Shown here: positions 11,409 to 21,515 of the stretch, piece after piece
Position numbering within the stretch: the stretch's first letter is position 1
Layout of the letters: every line of letters begins with the position of its first letter
Assembly (NCBI GenBank): GCA_004335835.1
Contig: RWJK01001536.1
Span: 8,512-66,453, forward strand
Direction: 5' to 3'
Origin: Scenedesmus sp. ARA3
Lineage: Eukaryota; Chlorophyta; Chlorophyceae; Sphaeropleales; Scenedesmaceae
DNA length: 57,942 nucleotides
Notes under the pieces: generated by a model
What the model saw: only the letters and a program-made list of their open reading frames with translations
What the model was told of the DNA's origin: nothing
The model's database searches: none
Program-made: the position numbers and the translations under genes

Positions 11409-12664
11409 GGAGTTTTGGCGCGGGAAGCTGTCTAAGGGGCGCACCTCTCCCCGGTCAACGGCCAACGCAGGCAGCCCCCGCAACCCAGACAGGCGTGCGC
11501 CAGCTGTGGTCAACTTCAAGGACCTGAACCTCTCAGTGGATGACGAGCTGTTGGAAGATGCACAGGTTAGTAGCGGAAGCAGCTGCAGCAGCACCGCACA
11601 TGCCTGAAGCTTGTTGGATGGGCTTCCAGATGGGATGCGTAGGTTGATGCAGCAGCAGCAGCACCAGCAACAGCAGTGGCCACAGCAGCAGCAGCAGTAG
11701 CAGCAGAAGCAGCATAACCAGAAGCTTGTGCACCTGAACATCACAGTGCAGGACGAGCTGTTGGAGGATGCACAGGTCAGTAGGGAGCAGTAGAAGCAGC
11801 AGCAGCAACAGCAGCACATTTGCTTAACCTCTCGGTTGACAATGAGCTCCCAAGGATGCACACGTCAATGAGGAATGACAGCAGCAGCAGCAGCAGCAGT
11901 CGCAGCAGCAGCAGCAGCAGCGTCTCTGCCTAACCTCCCAGTGGACAATGGGCTTTCTAAGGATGCAGCGGCTGCTACATGGAGCTGCAGCGGCATCGGC
12001 AGCCGCAGCTGTGGCTGAACCGGTCACTGGTTGATGAGCTCTCTGAGGATGCAGCGGCTGCTACATGGAGCAGCAGCAGCAGCACCTACGCCTCCTAGTA
12101 ACTGATGGGCCCTTTGAGGATGCACTGGCTGCTACATGGACCAGCTGCAGTGGGTAGACTTGCTGCAGTTGCGCTGCAGCCATCCCTTTGCTGCTCTGTT
12201 GCAGCAACTGCTTCAGGAGCGGGAGGTAGCTGCAAGCTAAGAACGCAGCACACACAGCTGTTACTATTACCATACCACCAGCAGCAGCAGCAGGAGTCAG
12301 CTGCAGGCGGTTCAGGCAACAAACACAGCTGCCATAATCATCATCACCACCACCAGCAGCAGCAGCAGGATGCAGCTGCAGGCCACAAATGCAGCACAAA
12401 CAGCTGGCATAATGGCCATCACCAGCAGCAGCAGCTGCAGTAGCAATAGCGGTCGTCCACTGCCCAGCAACTCACTGTCCGGCTGCTGCTGCTGCTGCTG
12501 CAGGCTGCGCCAGCATACCATGAAGACGAGGACCCCACCTAACAAGGCCGCCAGCATCCAGCAACTGACCTTCCTGCTGCTGCTGCTGCTGCCGCTGCTG
12601 CAGGCTGAGTCAGCGTATTACGAGGATGAGGACACCACCAACAAGGCCATCATCAGGCAACTGA

Positions 12665-12757
<93 letters not shown>

Positions 12758-15700
12758 AGGCTGAGTCAGCGTACCACGAGGATGAGGACCCCACCAACAA
12801 GGTCATCATCGGGCAACTCACCTTGCTGCTGCTGCTGCTGCCGCTGCTGCTACAGGCTGAGTCAGCGTACCACGAGGACGAGGACCCCACCAACAAGGCC
12901 GCCATCATCCAGCGCAGCAAGTCGCTGCGCAGCGGGGCGCAGAAGAACAAGCTGATCATCATCATGGTTGGGCTGCCGGGGCGCGGGAAAACGTTCCTGT
13001 GCAACAAGCTCAAGTGCTACCTCAACTGGTGCGTTTTTCAAAGGATAAGGGATAGTGTGGATGGGATCAGGTTGTGAGGGATACTTTGATTGCTGCATTG
13101 CTCGGCACACGGGACGCGTGTGTGGCAGTTGCGTTATGTTTAATTGTTGCTCTGGGACAGTGGCGTGTATGGGACAGGGTGTGCAGAAGAACAAGCTGAT
13201 CATCATCATGGTTGGGCTGCCGGGGCGGGAGAAGACCTTCCTGTGCAACAAGCTCAAGTGCTACCTCAACTGGTGCGTGCTTTTGCAAGTCGCAGTATGA
13301 ATCAGATGGGGTTGTGAGGGCTGCTGCACTGCTTGGCACGCGGGCCGCATATTTTGCAGTTTCAGGTTTGTTTGCTTAGTGATGAAAGGGCAGTGATACG
13401 GATGGACCAGGGCGCAGAAGAACAAGCTGATCATCATCATGGTTGGGCTGCCGGGGCGAGGGAAAATATTCCTGTGCAACAAGCTCAAGTGCTACCTGAA
13501 CTGGTGTGTGCTAGTATGAATTTGATAGGGTTGTGAGGGCTGTTTTAACTGCTGCTCCAACTGGCACGCAAGAATCATGTGTTGCACTTCAGGCTTGATT
13601 GAATATATGGGTTTGGGACAGTGGTGTGTATGGGGCGGGGTGTGCAGAAGAACAAGCTGATCATTACTATGGTTGGGCTGCCTCGGAGGGGCAAGACCTT
13701 CCTGTGCAACAAGCTCAAGCGCTACCTCAATTGGTGCGTTGGGTTGTGTGATGAATGTAACGGACAGTGATGTTGGATGAATCTGTAAGGGCTCTCCTTT
13801 GACTGCTGCGCCGCCTGGCGCGCTGAAAACTTGTGTTGCAGTGAGCCTCTGTGTTGATTGGTGTTGGGGGTGTGGACGCGGTGTGCAGAAGAACAAGCTG
13901 ATCATCATCATGCTTGGGCTGCCGGGGCGCAGCAAGACGTTCCTGTGCAACAAGCTCAAGTGCTACCTCAACTGGTGCGTGTTTTGCAAGTTGCAGTATG
14001 AATTTGATGGGGTTGTGAGGGCTGCTGCACTGCCTGGCACCCAGGACGCATGTATTGTAGTTCAAGTATGCTGGCTCAGTGGTGAAAGGACAGTGGTATG
14101 GATGGGGCGGGATGTGCAGAAGAACAAGCTGATCATCATCAAGGTGGGGCTGCCTGGGAGGGTTAAGACCTTTCTTTGCAATCAGCTCAAGTGCTACCTC
14201 AACTGGTGCGTGTTGTCGCAAGACGTTGTATGAGTTGGCAGGGTGGTGGGGTGCACTTTGTCTGCTGCGCTGCCTGGCATGCGGGACATATGTGCTGCAG
14301 TTCAGGTAGCAAAGTAGTGCTAGCTGATTGTGTATGCCATGTTGCTGCTTTGCTGCAGGCTGGGCCACAACACGGCGCACTTCAACGTCGGCAACTACCG
14401 CCGGCTGCAGAAAGAGGCGCATGAGTTGCAGGACGCCTCGTTTTTTGACTCCCACAACAAGGTGCGCTGATACATACCAGGTATGTTTGGTGCAGGTTTA
14501 GGGCAGTGTTAGGGTTCAGGGGCTGCAGAAGGAGGCGCACGAGGTGCAGGACGCGTCCTTCTTCGACTCCCACAACAAGGTAGATGGTTGTCAGGGTTCT
14601 GGTTTGGGCATTCAGGCCGCATTTAGGGTTTGGGCAGGTGCAGGACGCGTCCTTCTTTGACTCCCACAACAAGGTACTCTGAGGGATGTTCGGTGCAGGT
14701 GCAGGTGTTAGGGTTTGCGGTCGTGGCCGTTGATTAGCTTAGCTATTAGGTGCGTGCTAGACACGTGTGTGCAAATGAGATATATATATAACACGCTGAT
14801 GTGTTGCCGTGTCCCGACTGCTGCTTATTGCTGCCGCAGCATGGTGTGGAGGCGCGCACTCGGGCGCTGGCAGCAGCCGTGAACGACGTCATGCAGTTCC
14901 TCACAGGTGCGGCACGGCCGTTTGTGTATTTTGTAGCGTGAGCAGTTCCTCACAGGTGTGGCACAGCGTTGCGTTTTTGGTGGCGTGAGCAGGTACGGCG
15001 CGGGCGCTTCAAATTGTAGTGTCTTTGTAGCGTGCAGCTCCTCACAGGTACGGCGTTGGCACGCACGCTTCTGCTGCACGTATGCCGCTGCATGCCAGAG
15101 AGCGCAGCACATCACGCTCGTATATCCGGGGTTTGCCTCGCTGTTTCTCTTGAACCAGCAATGCCAGGCGCCAGAGATGTGCCGGAGATGCGCTGTACAC
15201 ACTGCCTGGCTGATTCTCCGCTGCTGCTGCTGGTGCTGTTCTGTGATGTGATTTACAGAGGGTGGCCAGGTGGCAATTTTTGACGCTACCAACACCACCA
15301 AGGAGCGCCGCCAGCAGCTGGTGAGCAGCAGCAGCAGCAGCGCCACAAACCACTCCTGCCGCTGCCAGTGGTTTGCACAGCTGCCATGTGTGTAGGCGCA
15401 CCTTGCCCTTGCAAGGGTCAACTGATTGGCAGGGTATTTGCCTGTGTTTTAGGTGATCATGTACGCTGCTGGTGCCAAAGCCGCACCCTTGGTTGTCCTG
15501 GCAAACCGGCATCTGTTTGCTTTGGATCAAGTTCAGTTCTCATTGTGACGTTGCTGCTTCTGCCCCTGTGCAGGTCAACACCTTCCACGGCCGCTGCCAG
15601 TACATCTTCATCGAGAGCATCTGCAACGATGACCAGGTGCGGAGCAGCAGAACAGAACATGGTACAGCAGCATGCCGCACAGCTTAGCACAGGACGGCAA

Positions 15701-16893
15701 GAGTTGTTGCAGCAAAGCACACTGCAGTACACGCCACAGCGCAGCAGCGCACGTGTGTCGCAATCTGCTGTCGCTTTGCTGCATCCCCGTGGACTTTCTA
15801 CCTGCAATGACGTGCTTAGACCCTGCTGCTGCTGCGCCCTGCTGCTGCTGCTGCCAGGTGCTGGAGAACAACTACCGCTACAAGATGAAGTACAGCCCAG
15901 ACTACGTCAACGTGGACACAGAGGCGGTGAGGCGGCTGTGGTGCTGATGCTGATGCTCTTGCTGTTGCTCCTGCTGCTACTGCTGCTCTGTGGACAGAGG
16001 CGATGAGCGGCTGGCTGTGCTGCGCTGTCGTCATTGTTGGATTGTTACTGACTCAACAACTAATCAGCACACTTGTGCATACAGCTGAGACAAATGCTTG
16101 AGCTTCTCGGGTATTTTAAACAGTTGGGTTGTAGCTACAAGATGAAATACAGCCCAGACTACGTCAACGTGGACACAGAGGCGGTGAGGCGGCTGCGGCC
16201 GGCGTGTTATTGTTATGTTATTTATAAAAGTGACATTTTTTGTGGCGCCACAGCGAGGTTGACAGCAACGGCAAAGGCAGGGTGTGAGAGGTGTGCCTGA
16301 AGCTGTTGATGCGCTGCTGATGCGTCACTTGCCTGCGTAGCCAGGCACAGGGACTCATGCAGCGCTTGTTTGCTGCTCACGGCGCTGTGTCGACGGCTGC
16401 TTCTCACACCTGCTTTGCTGCTGCTGCTGCTCCTGCTGCTGCTGCTGCAGGCCATCGCCGACTTCAAGCAGCGCATCCTCAAGTACAACGAGGTCTACGA
16501 GCCGATTGATGACCGGCGGCTGCACTACATCAAGCTCATCGACATGTGAGTGACGTGTGTCATGTGACATGTGTCATGTGGAAAGTGAGTGACTTCTGGC
16601 ATGTTTATAGGAGCTGATAGGTGACCGGCGGCTGCACTACATGAAGCTCATCAACATGTGAGTGATGTGTGTTATGTAACATGTGTCATATGAGTGACAT
16701 GTCACATGTCAATGTTCAGCCGAAGGATCACCCGCCGCTGCACTACATCAAGCTCGTCGATATGTGAGCCTGGCGCATGCCTGTAAAACTGGATGCGGGG
16801 AGCGTAAAACCAGCTGTGCATGCTGTGCATACAGCTGCAGTGCAGCTGCACCTCATCAAGATTATCAGCACGGCCACAGCGGCTGCAACCAAC

Positions 16894-16939
<46 letters not shown>

Positions 16940-18080
16940 AGGGTCACCGGGCGCGGCTACATGGACGTGAACCGCATCAGCGGCTACATCCCCGGCAAGA
17001 TCGTGTTCTTCCTCATGCAGGTGAGGCAAAAGTCAAACATTTTGGTCAAACATTTGACCGTAGGTTGACTGTGAACCTTCTGCTGTGAACCGCATCAGCG
17101 GCTATGTCAGGGCTAGACGTTGTGTTCTTCCTCATGCAGGTGAGGCAAAAGTCAAACATATTGTTTAAAGGTTTGACCGTAGGTTGCCCATGCTTCATCT
17201 GCTTTGCACTGCCGTTCCTGGCTACATTCCTGGCAAGATCGTGTTCTTCCTCATGCAGGTGAGGCAAAAGTCAAACATTATGGTCAAACGTTTGACTGTA
17301 GGTTGATTGTGCATCTTCTGCTTTGAACTGCCGTGTGTGGCTACATTCCCGGCGAGGTCGTGCTCATGCACGTTCGCGCGAGCCAGCAGCTCACAAGTAA
17401 CAAGTTTGACTGGCAGTGACCTGCTGCCTCTGCTGCTGCTATTCATCGTCAACCCCAAACCCTGTAGGTGTGCAAGGCGGGCATGACAGCAGGCCAGTCC
17501 CGCAAGATCTGGCTGACGCGCCACGGCGAATCATGCTTCAACATGGCGGGCCGCATTGGCGGCGACAGCGGGCTCACTGCGAGGGGCGAGGCCTATGCGC
17601 GGCTGCTGCCTGACGTGCTGGACTCGCGCCTGCCTGCGGTGAGTGGTGTTTCATTGTATTATTGTTGTATCAATCGTGTGGATGTCTGCACTGCCATGAC
17701 TTTTCATGATGTGTGTGTGAAAGAAGACATAACTTGGTTGTGCTTCGCCTGTGCCCGTGCAGACGTTCAACGAGTCTGGCGTGCCGGTGTCTGTGTGGAC
17801 GTCCACACTCAAGCGCACCATCGCCACCGCCAACCACCTGCCGTACCCCAAGCTGCGCTGGAAGGCCCTGGACGAGATCCATGCGGTGAGCTGAGCAGAA
17901 TATAGCTCCTGAGATGTTGTCTTCCTCAGGACACAGGGTTAACAATTGGAGGCACCGCCAACCACCTGCCGCACTCATAGCCGCTGCAAGGCGCTCAACA
18001 AGATCCTTGAGTGCTCTGTGCACAGGGCGTGTGTGACTGCATACCGTGCCGCATCCAGTCAAGGCTGTTCAGGTAGTAAC

Positions 18081-18120
<40 letters not shown>

Positions 18121-20617
18121 AGGGCGTGTGTGACGGCATGACCTACCCCGAGATCGCTGCCAAGTTCCCGGACGACTACGAGGCGCGCAAGAAGGACAAG
18201 CTGCGCTACAGGTGCGCAATTGTAGTTGATAGACAAGTATATATGTTGGATGGTGATGTGTCATTATCAGAATGATTTGCTGTCAGCTGTGTGACGACTA
18301 CGAGGCGCGCAAGAAAGACAAGCTGCGCTACAGGTGGGCCGGTTGTCATAACATGTTGCAATCTTCTTTTTGAAGACATACACAAGTTGCACTGCAGGTG
18401 TGCAGTACCTCCGCACTTGTTGCATCTAATGCAACAGATAATTATGACAATGATGAAACACAACCTCCATCTATCCATTTTGTATGTGGATGCACTTGAG
18501 CAATTTGTCTCACTCATGTGCTGCAGGTACCCATCTGGCGAGCCGTACCTGGATGGTGTGCAGCGGCTGGAGCCGGTTAATGCCATGTTTTGCCAGATAA
18601 ACAACACCCTATGTACTTTATTATGGTACAACATCATATAACATGTTACATTGCTTTGCTGCAGGTACCCTTCTGGCGAGTCCTACCTGGATGTGGTGCA
18701 GCGGCTTGAGCCAGTTGTAATTGAAATGGAGCGGGAACGGGAGTACATCATGGTGGTGGGCCACCAGGTGCGGCGCGGTTTCGGGTTCAAACATGATGAC
18801 ATGCATTCGCCAGTGATGGTGTCAAAATATCAGTCATGTTTTGTGTGCCTCATGCACAGCTCTGTTGTTGCGGTGTCATTGCAGGCCCTAATGCACGCCA
18901 TCTTCCAGCATTCATGGTCATGCCACAGGAGAAGATCCACGCCTCACCTGCTCCCTAGCAACTATTGTTACGTAATTGTGATCATGTGTTATTTGTGTGC
19001 AGGCCATCCTGCGAGCCATATTCAGCCAATTCATGGCCATCCCGCTGCAGATCCCTGCCTCACCTGCTCCCTAGTGACAATTGCTACATTGTTCTCATCT
19101 TGTGTTATTTGTGTGCAGGCCATCCTGCGAGCCATATTCGGCTACTTCATGGCCATCCCGCTGGAGAAGATCCCGCGCCTGGACATCCCGCTGCACACGC
19201 TCATCGGTGAGCAATGACAATTGGTAACATAATGTAACAAACGTGTGCCATGTTTCAAACAAGCAGTGACGTACAGCTCCAGCAGCACTCCTAAACATCC
19301 TGCTGCGCACACTTGCTGGTAAGTGCCGCTAGTGTATGACACACAGTTGAGAATGCATCCTATTCATGCCCTGCCCGCTGTACTTGCAGGCTAGGCCCTT
19401 GCACTGCTGCCCCTCACGCACTGCTGCCGGCATTGTGCCATTTCTTTATTGCTTATCTGCATGCAGAGCTGCAGCCGCGGCCGGATGGCACCATGGAGGT
19501 CTCCTTCCTGCCTGTGCCAGTCAGCCCGCCACTGGGCATCACAGCAGGGCCCTCGCTGCGGCAGCAGCAGCAGCAGCAGCAACACACCGGATTCCCCGCC
19601 AACCCCCCAGTGCAGCTGCCGCTGAGCGCTACCTGCAGCGACGCTGCTGCTGCTGCTGCTGCTGTTGGTGGGGTGGCTGGTGGTGGTTTAGGGCGCGGGT
19701 CCAGCGGCTATCCAGGTCAAAACATGGGCACGCCGCCAAGCGGGCTGCTGCCTTCGTTCGGGTCCTTGCCTGCTGGCTTTTACTACCCCGGCCGCGAAGG
19801 CAGCAGTAGCAGCAACAGCAGCAGCAGAGATCGGGATAGATCAGCCACAGCCGCCGGGGCAGCTGCTGCCAGCGGCGGCAGCAGCAGCAGCGGCTGGCAG
19901 AACATCGTGGCAGCAGCAGCAGGGCACCGCCGCACATCGAGTGCGAGTGCCATGACGTATCCCCGGGGCTTTGGTAATGCGGTGCACCTGTCACCCAGCT
20001 TTGCGACAGTGAGCAGCATGGGCAGCATAGCAAGCAACAGCAGCAGCCACGGCAGCGGCCTGGCGGGACTTGCAGCCGGCGGCAGCAGCAGCAGTGGCAG
20101 GAGTCCTGCAGGATTGGGCTCCCTGTCTGCTTCGGGCTCTGGGGTGGGCCTTGCAGGAAATGCGGATGCTGCTGCCGCTGCTGCTGCTGCGGGTGCTTGT
20201 GAGCTAGATGTGAGTCGGCTGCAGCATGCATTAGGTCAGCAGTATGCAGCGATACTAGAGGGCGGCAGCAGCAGCTCGCCTGCCAAAGCAAAAGCAGCAG
20301 CAGCAGCAGCAGCAGGGGGCGGCAGCAGCAGCGGGGTGGATGCAGTAGTGGCCGCAGAGCTGCAGCTGCAAGGGCTAGCTCTGAGTGAGAGTGTGGCCTT
20401 GACTTCAGGTGCAAACATGGATACGTTCGCAGCAGCAGCAGCAGGACAGGCTAGCAGCAGCAGCAGCGCAGAGGCTGGTGGTCTCAGCGTAGCGCTGCAG
20501 CAGCAGCACAGCGGCGGCGGCAGCAGCGTAAGCGGTGGCGGCAGCGGCAGCAGCAGTCCGCGGCCGCCGTCTCCGGTGTTGGCTGCTGCCCTAGGTAGTA
20601 TGAACAGCCTGGACTGA
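11409..20617 (+). CDS. F2KP: bifunctional 6-phosphofructo-2-kinase/fructose-2,6-bisphosphatase, 5' partial
   Basis: The enzyme makes and destroys fructose-2,6-bisphosphate, a cytosolic regulator of glycolysis and sucrose synthesis in plants. Fifteen exons fit: 11409-11565, 12856-13028, 14359-14461, 14840-14906, 15259-15320, 15574-15636, 15858-15926, 16451-16545, 16942-17020, 17468-17638, 17763-17885, 18123-18211, 18665-18767, 19119-19206, 19467-20617; 863 codons with phases closing throughout. Kinase half: P-loop GLPGRGKT (exon 2), IFDATNTT, SICND, NYRYKMKYSPDY. Phosphatase half: LTRHGES with the phospho-His (exon 10), WTSTLKRT, AGVCDGMTYPEI, YRYPSGES, VVGHQAILRA. The first exon seen starts in mid-codon, so the N-terminus is missing; no CBM20 domain, known in plant homologues, was found upstream. 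The last exon adds about 370 residues of Ser/Ala/Gly-rich tail not typical of the family. Most introns hold tandem copies of adjoining exon edges, and CTG runs precede many acceptors. Identification is very secure; some exon edges are by inspection. Confidence 0.93.
11731..12130 (+). repeat. five decaying copies of the PFK2 first-seen-exon tail
   Basis: The 3' end of exon 11409-11565 (encoding DLNLSVDDELLEDAQ) recurs at about 11731-11775, 11823-11866, 11929-11970, 12013-12060 and 12085-12130. The nearest copy still reads LNITVQDELLEDAQ and keeps a GT after the CAG. Later copies read LNLSVDNEL, LNLPVDNGL, LNRSLVDELSEDA and LLVTDGPFEDA, so similarity falls with distance from the working exon. 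Spacing is about 70-105 bp, filled with CAG-rich sequence. Confidence 0.8.
12501..12822 (+). repeat. three upstream copies of the PFK2 P-loop exon head, each after a CTG run and CAG
   Basis: Copies start at 12504, about 12604 and 12760 and match the first 40-60 bases of the working exon at 12856 (AESAYHEDEDPTNK). Each directly follows CTG units and CAG. The first copy carries a one-base insertion that breaks its frame; the other two keep AESAY[YH]EDED and TNK, then diverge in the same way after ATCATC. They lie on the acceptor side of the working exon. Confidence 0.85.
12670..12756 (+). repeat. (CTG)29 directly before a CAG acceptor copy
   Basis: Twenty-nine perfect CTG units end at CAG (12757-12759), forming the tract before a decoy 3' splice site in the PFK2 intron. 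As RNA this is a CUG run of a length able to form a hairpin. Confidence 0.95.
13187..14205 (+). repeat. five-copy array of the PFK2 P-loop exon (86 bp exonic part, period 230-244 bp)
   Basis: The last 86 bases of the working exon (12943-13028, KNKLIII to the split Trp codon) recur at 13187-13272, 13418-13503, 13648-13733, 13889-13974 and 14120-14205. All are exactly 86 bp, all are preceded by CAG, and all end TG followed by GTGCGT (once GTGTGT). P-loops read GLPGREKT, GLPGRGKI, GLPRRGKT, GLPGRSKT and GLPGRVKT. The intervening intronic parts are alignable but much more diverged and full of indels. Entry at phase 0 and exit at phase 2 fit the preceding and following PFK2 exons. Confidence 0.92.
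14515..14680 (+). repeat. two copies of the PFK2 exon 14359-14461 tail
   Basis: Copies at about 14520-14579 and 14635-14672 repeat the exon end coding (RLQKEAHE)LQDASFFDSHNK. Both stop at a GTA donor-like site. They lie downstream of the working exon, and each copy is shorter than the previous one. Confidence 0.88.
16133..16180 (+). repeat. copy of the PFK2 exon 15858-15926 with acceptor- and donor-like ends
   Basis: A 49-bp copy coding YKMKYSPDYVNVDTEA follows TTGTAG and ends at GCG|GTGAGG exactly like the working exon. Inclusion as an extra exon would shift the frame, so it is probably silent. Confidence 0.85.
16605..16766 (+). repeat. two copies of the PFK2 exon 16451-16545 tail
   Basis: Segments at about 16620-16659 and 16725-16764 repeat the sequence coding DRRLHYIKLIDM and end at the same AT|GTGAG donor. 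The units between are short ATGTGTCATGTGA repeats. Confidence 0.85.
16897..16938 (+). repeat. (CTG)14 before a PFK2 3' splice site
   Basis: Fourteen perfect CTG units run straight into the CAG acceptor of exon 16942-17020. They occupy the place of the polypyrimidine tract of a working splice site. Confidence 0.95.
17021..17375 (+). repeat. three copies of the PFK2 exon 16942-17020 tail plus intron
   Basis: Units of about 115-120 bp repeat the exon end (NRISGYIPGKIVFFLMQ) followed by GTGAGGCAAAAGTCAAACAT. Copies end at about 17140 and 17258; the third (17335-17370) is degenerate. Here the intronic half is also well conserved, so this duplication looks recent. Confidence 0.88.
18084..18119 (+). 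repeat. (CTG)12 before a PFK2 3' splice site
   Basis: Twelve CTG units followed directly by the CAG acceptor of exon 18123-18211. Confidence 0.95.
18290..18590 (+). repeat. copies of a PFK2 exon tail (18123-18211) and of the next exon head (18665-18767)
   Basis: The segment 18294-18332 repeats the end of the upstream exon (DDYEARKKDKLRYR) with its GTGGGC donor. The segment 18524-18585 repeats the start of the downstream exon (YPSGEPYLDGVQRLEPV) after TGCTGCAG. One intron thus carries a donor-side copy followed by an acceptor-side copy, in the order expected if each arose from its nearest exon. Confidence 0.88.
18880..19065 (+). repeat. two upstream copies of the PFK2 exon 19119-19206
   Basis: Copies begin after CAG at about 18885 and 19003 and repeat the codons for AILRAIFGYFMAIPLEKIP with growing damage. 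The copy nearest the working exon is the better preserved. CCTCACCTGCTCCCTAG and GTGTTATTTGTGTGCAG flanks are repeated with them. Confidence 0.85.
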
Positions 20618-21515
20618 CACTGCAAGATAGTTGGACCCTGTTGCTTCTATGGTTTTTACAATGCCGTTTTGTGTGCCTTATGATTTGCATTCCTTGTACA
20701 GTGTGCAGGGTCGGGGATGGTTTTGGGGATGGTTATGGGACTAAAATGGATTACTGAGCAGTATGTTAGGTCTATCGCCTGCACTGTGGCACGCGAGGCT
20801 GCTGACTCGTGTTTTGTTGGGTTGGTGTTGGGCTGGTGGGCTTTTCCCAAGCCGCTGGTCATGTGTGAAACAGATGCTGCCACAACATAGCTTATTGAGA
20901 GAATTGAGGGTCGCGCTATTGGTACAGAATCCCCGGTATCTGTCAGCATGCTTTTTTGCCAGGCACTGGCAACCGGCGGCGTGTGTGGAAGTACCTTCAG
21001 TTGAGTCTGCCTGCAGGCGAATTTGGCGCCAGATACAGGGCGTCATCCTTTGTGGAGTCGTTGCTCTGGCTTTTTAATCTGGGTATGGTGATGATCATCA
21101 TTGATGCGCCACCAGTGCAATACAAGCAGCCTGGCAGCAGGTTGCAGGGTAAGGTGCCTTGGGTACAAACCGGTTGTGTGGTGTTCTACAGTCTTGCTGA
21201 GCTGTAAATACCTTAGCATTGATGGAACTTTTTTGTCTTGCTCGACAGTGACATGAAGTCGTAAAACAAGAGTAGGGCACTTCTTGAGTAAATTCAGGCC
21301 TGTCAGGTAATAGGACCCTAGTGCAAGGAGTTGGGCGCGTTTCATTTGGAAGGCAGTCACGCTTGAGATCTGTTTGTTTTGAGGTGGTCGAGCCTTTCTG
21401 TGATTGTGGCGTTGCGCTTTCCGTCAACCACCTCGAGATACACCGAATCACTCTGAGCAACCTGCCATGGCTGCGCTTCACTGTTGATAAGAGCAAATAC
21501 GACAGTACCATTGCA
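20618..21515 (+). other. PFK2 3' UTR, intergenic sequence and GAF-kinase 5' UTR
   Basis: Non-coding sequence between the PFK2 stop and the GAF-kinase start, both on the plus strand. A TGTAA motif at 21203-21207 is a plausible polyadenylation signal for PFK2, leaving about 300 bp for the promoter and 5' UTR of the next gene. No other gene is seen. Confidence 0.6.
21203..21207 (+). promoter_or_regulatory. candidate TGTAA polyadenylation signal of PFK2
   Basis: TGTAA is the usual chlorophyte poly(A) signal. It lies about 590 bp after the PFK2 stop codon, which is a long but possible 3' UTR for these algae. Confidence 0.45.

Noticed and set aside
12370..13077. 235-aa open frame rich in leucine
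   Set aside because: It is made of intronic CTG runs and exon-head copies read in one frame. Only its last part is the true P-loop exon.
13187..14205. CRISPR-like array (regular repeats with spacers)
   Set aside because: Repeats are exon-derived, spacers are related to each other, and the DNA is eukaryotic nuclear.
19629..20414. Minus-strand 261-aa open frame opposite the PFK2 last exon
   Set aside because: Antisense shadow of AGC/GCA repeats; no splice or family evidence.
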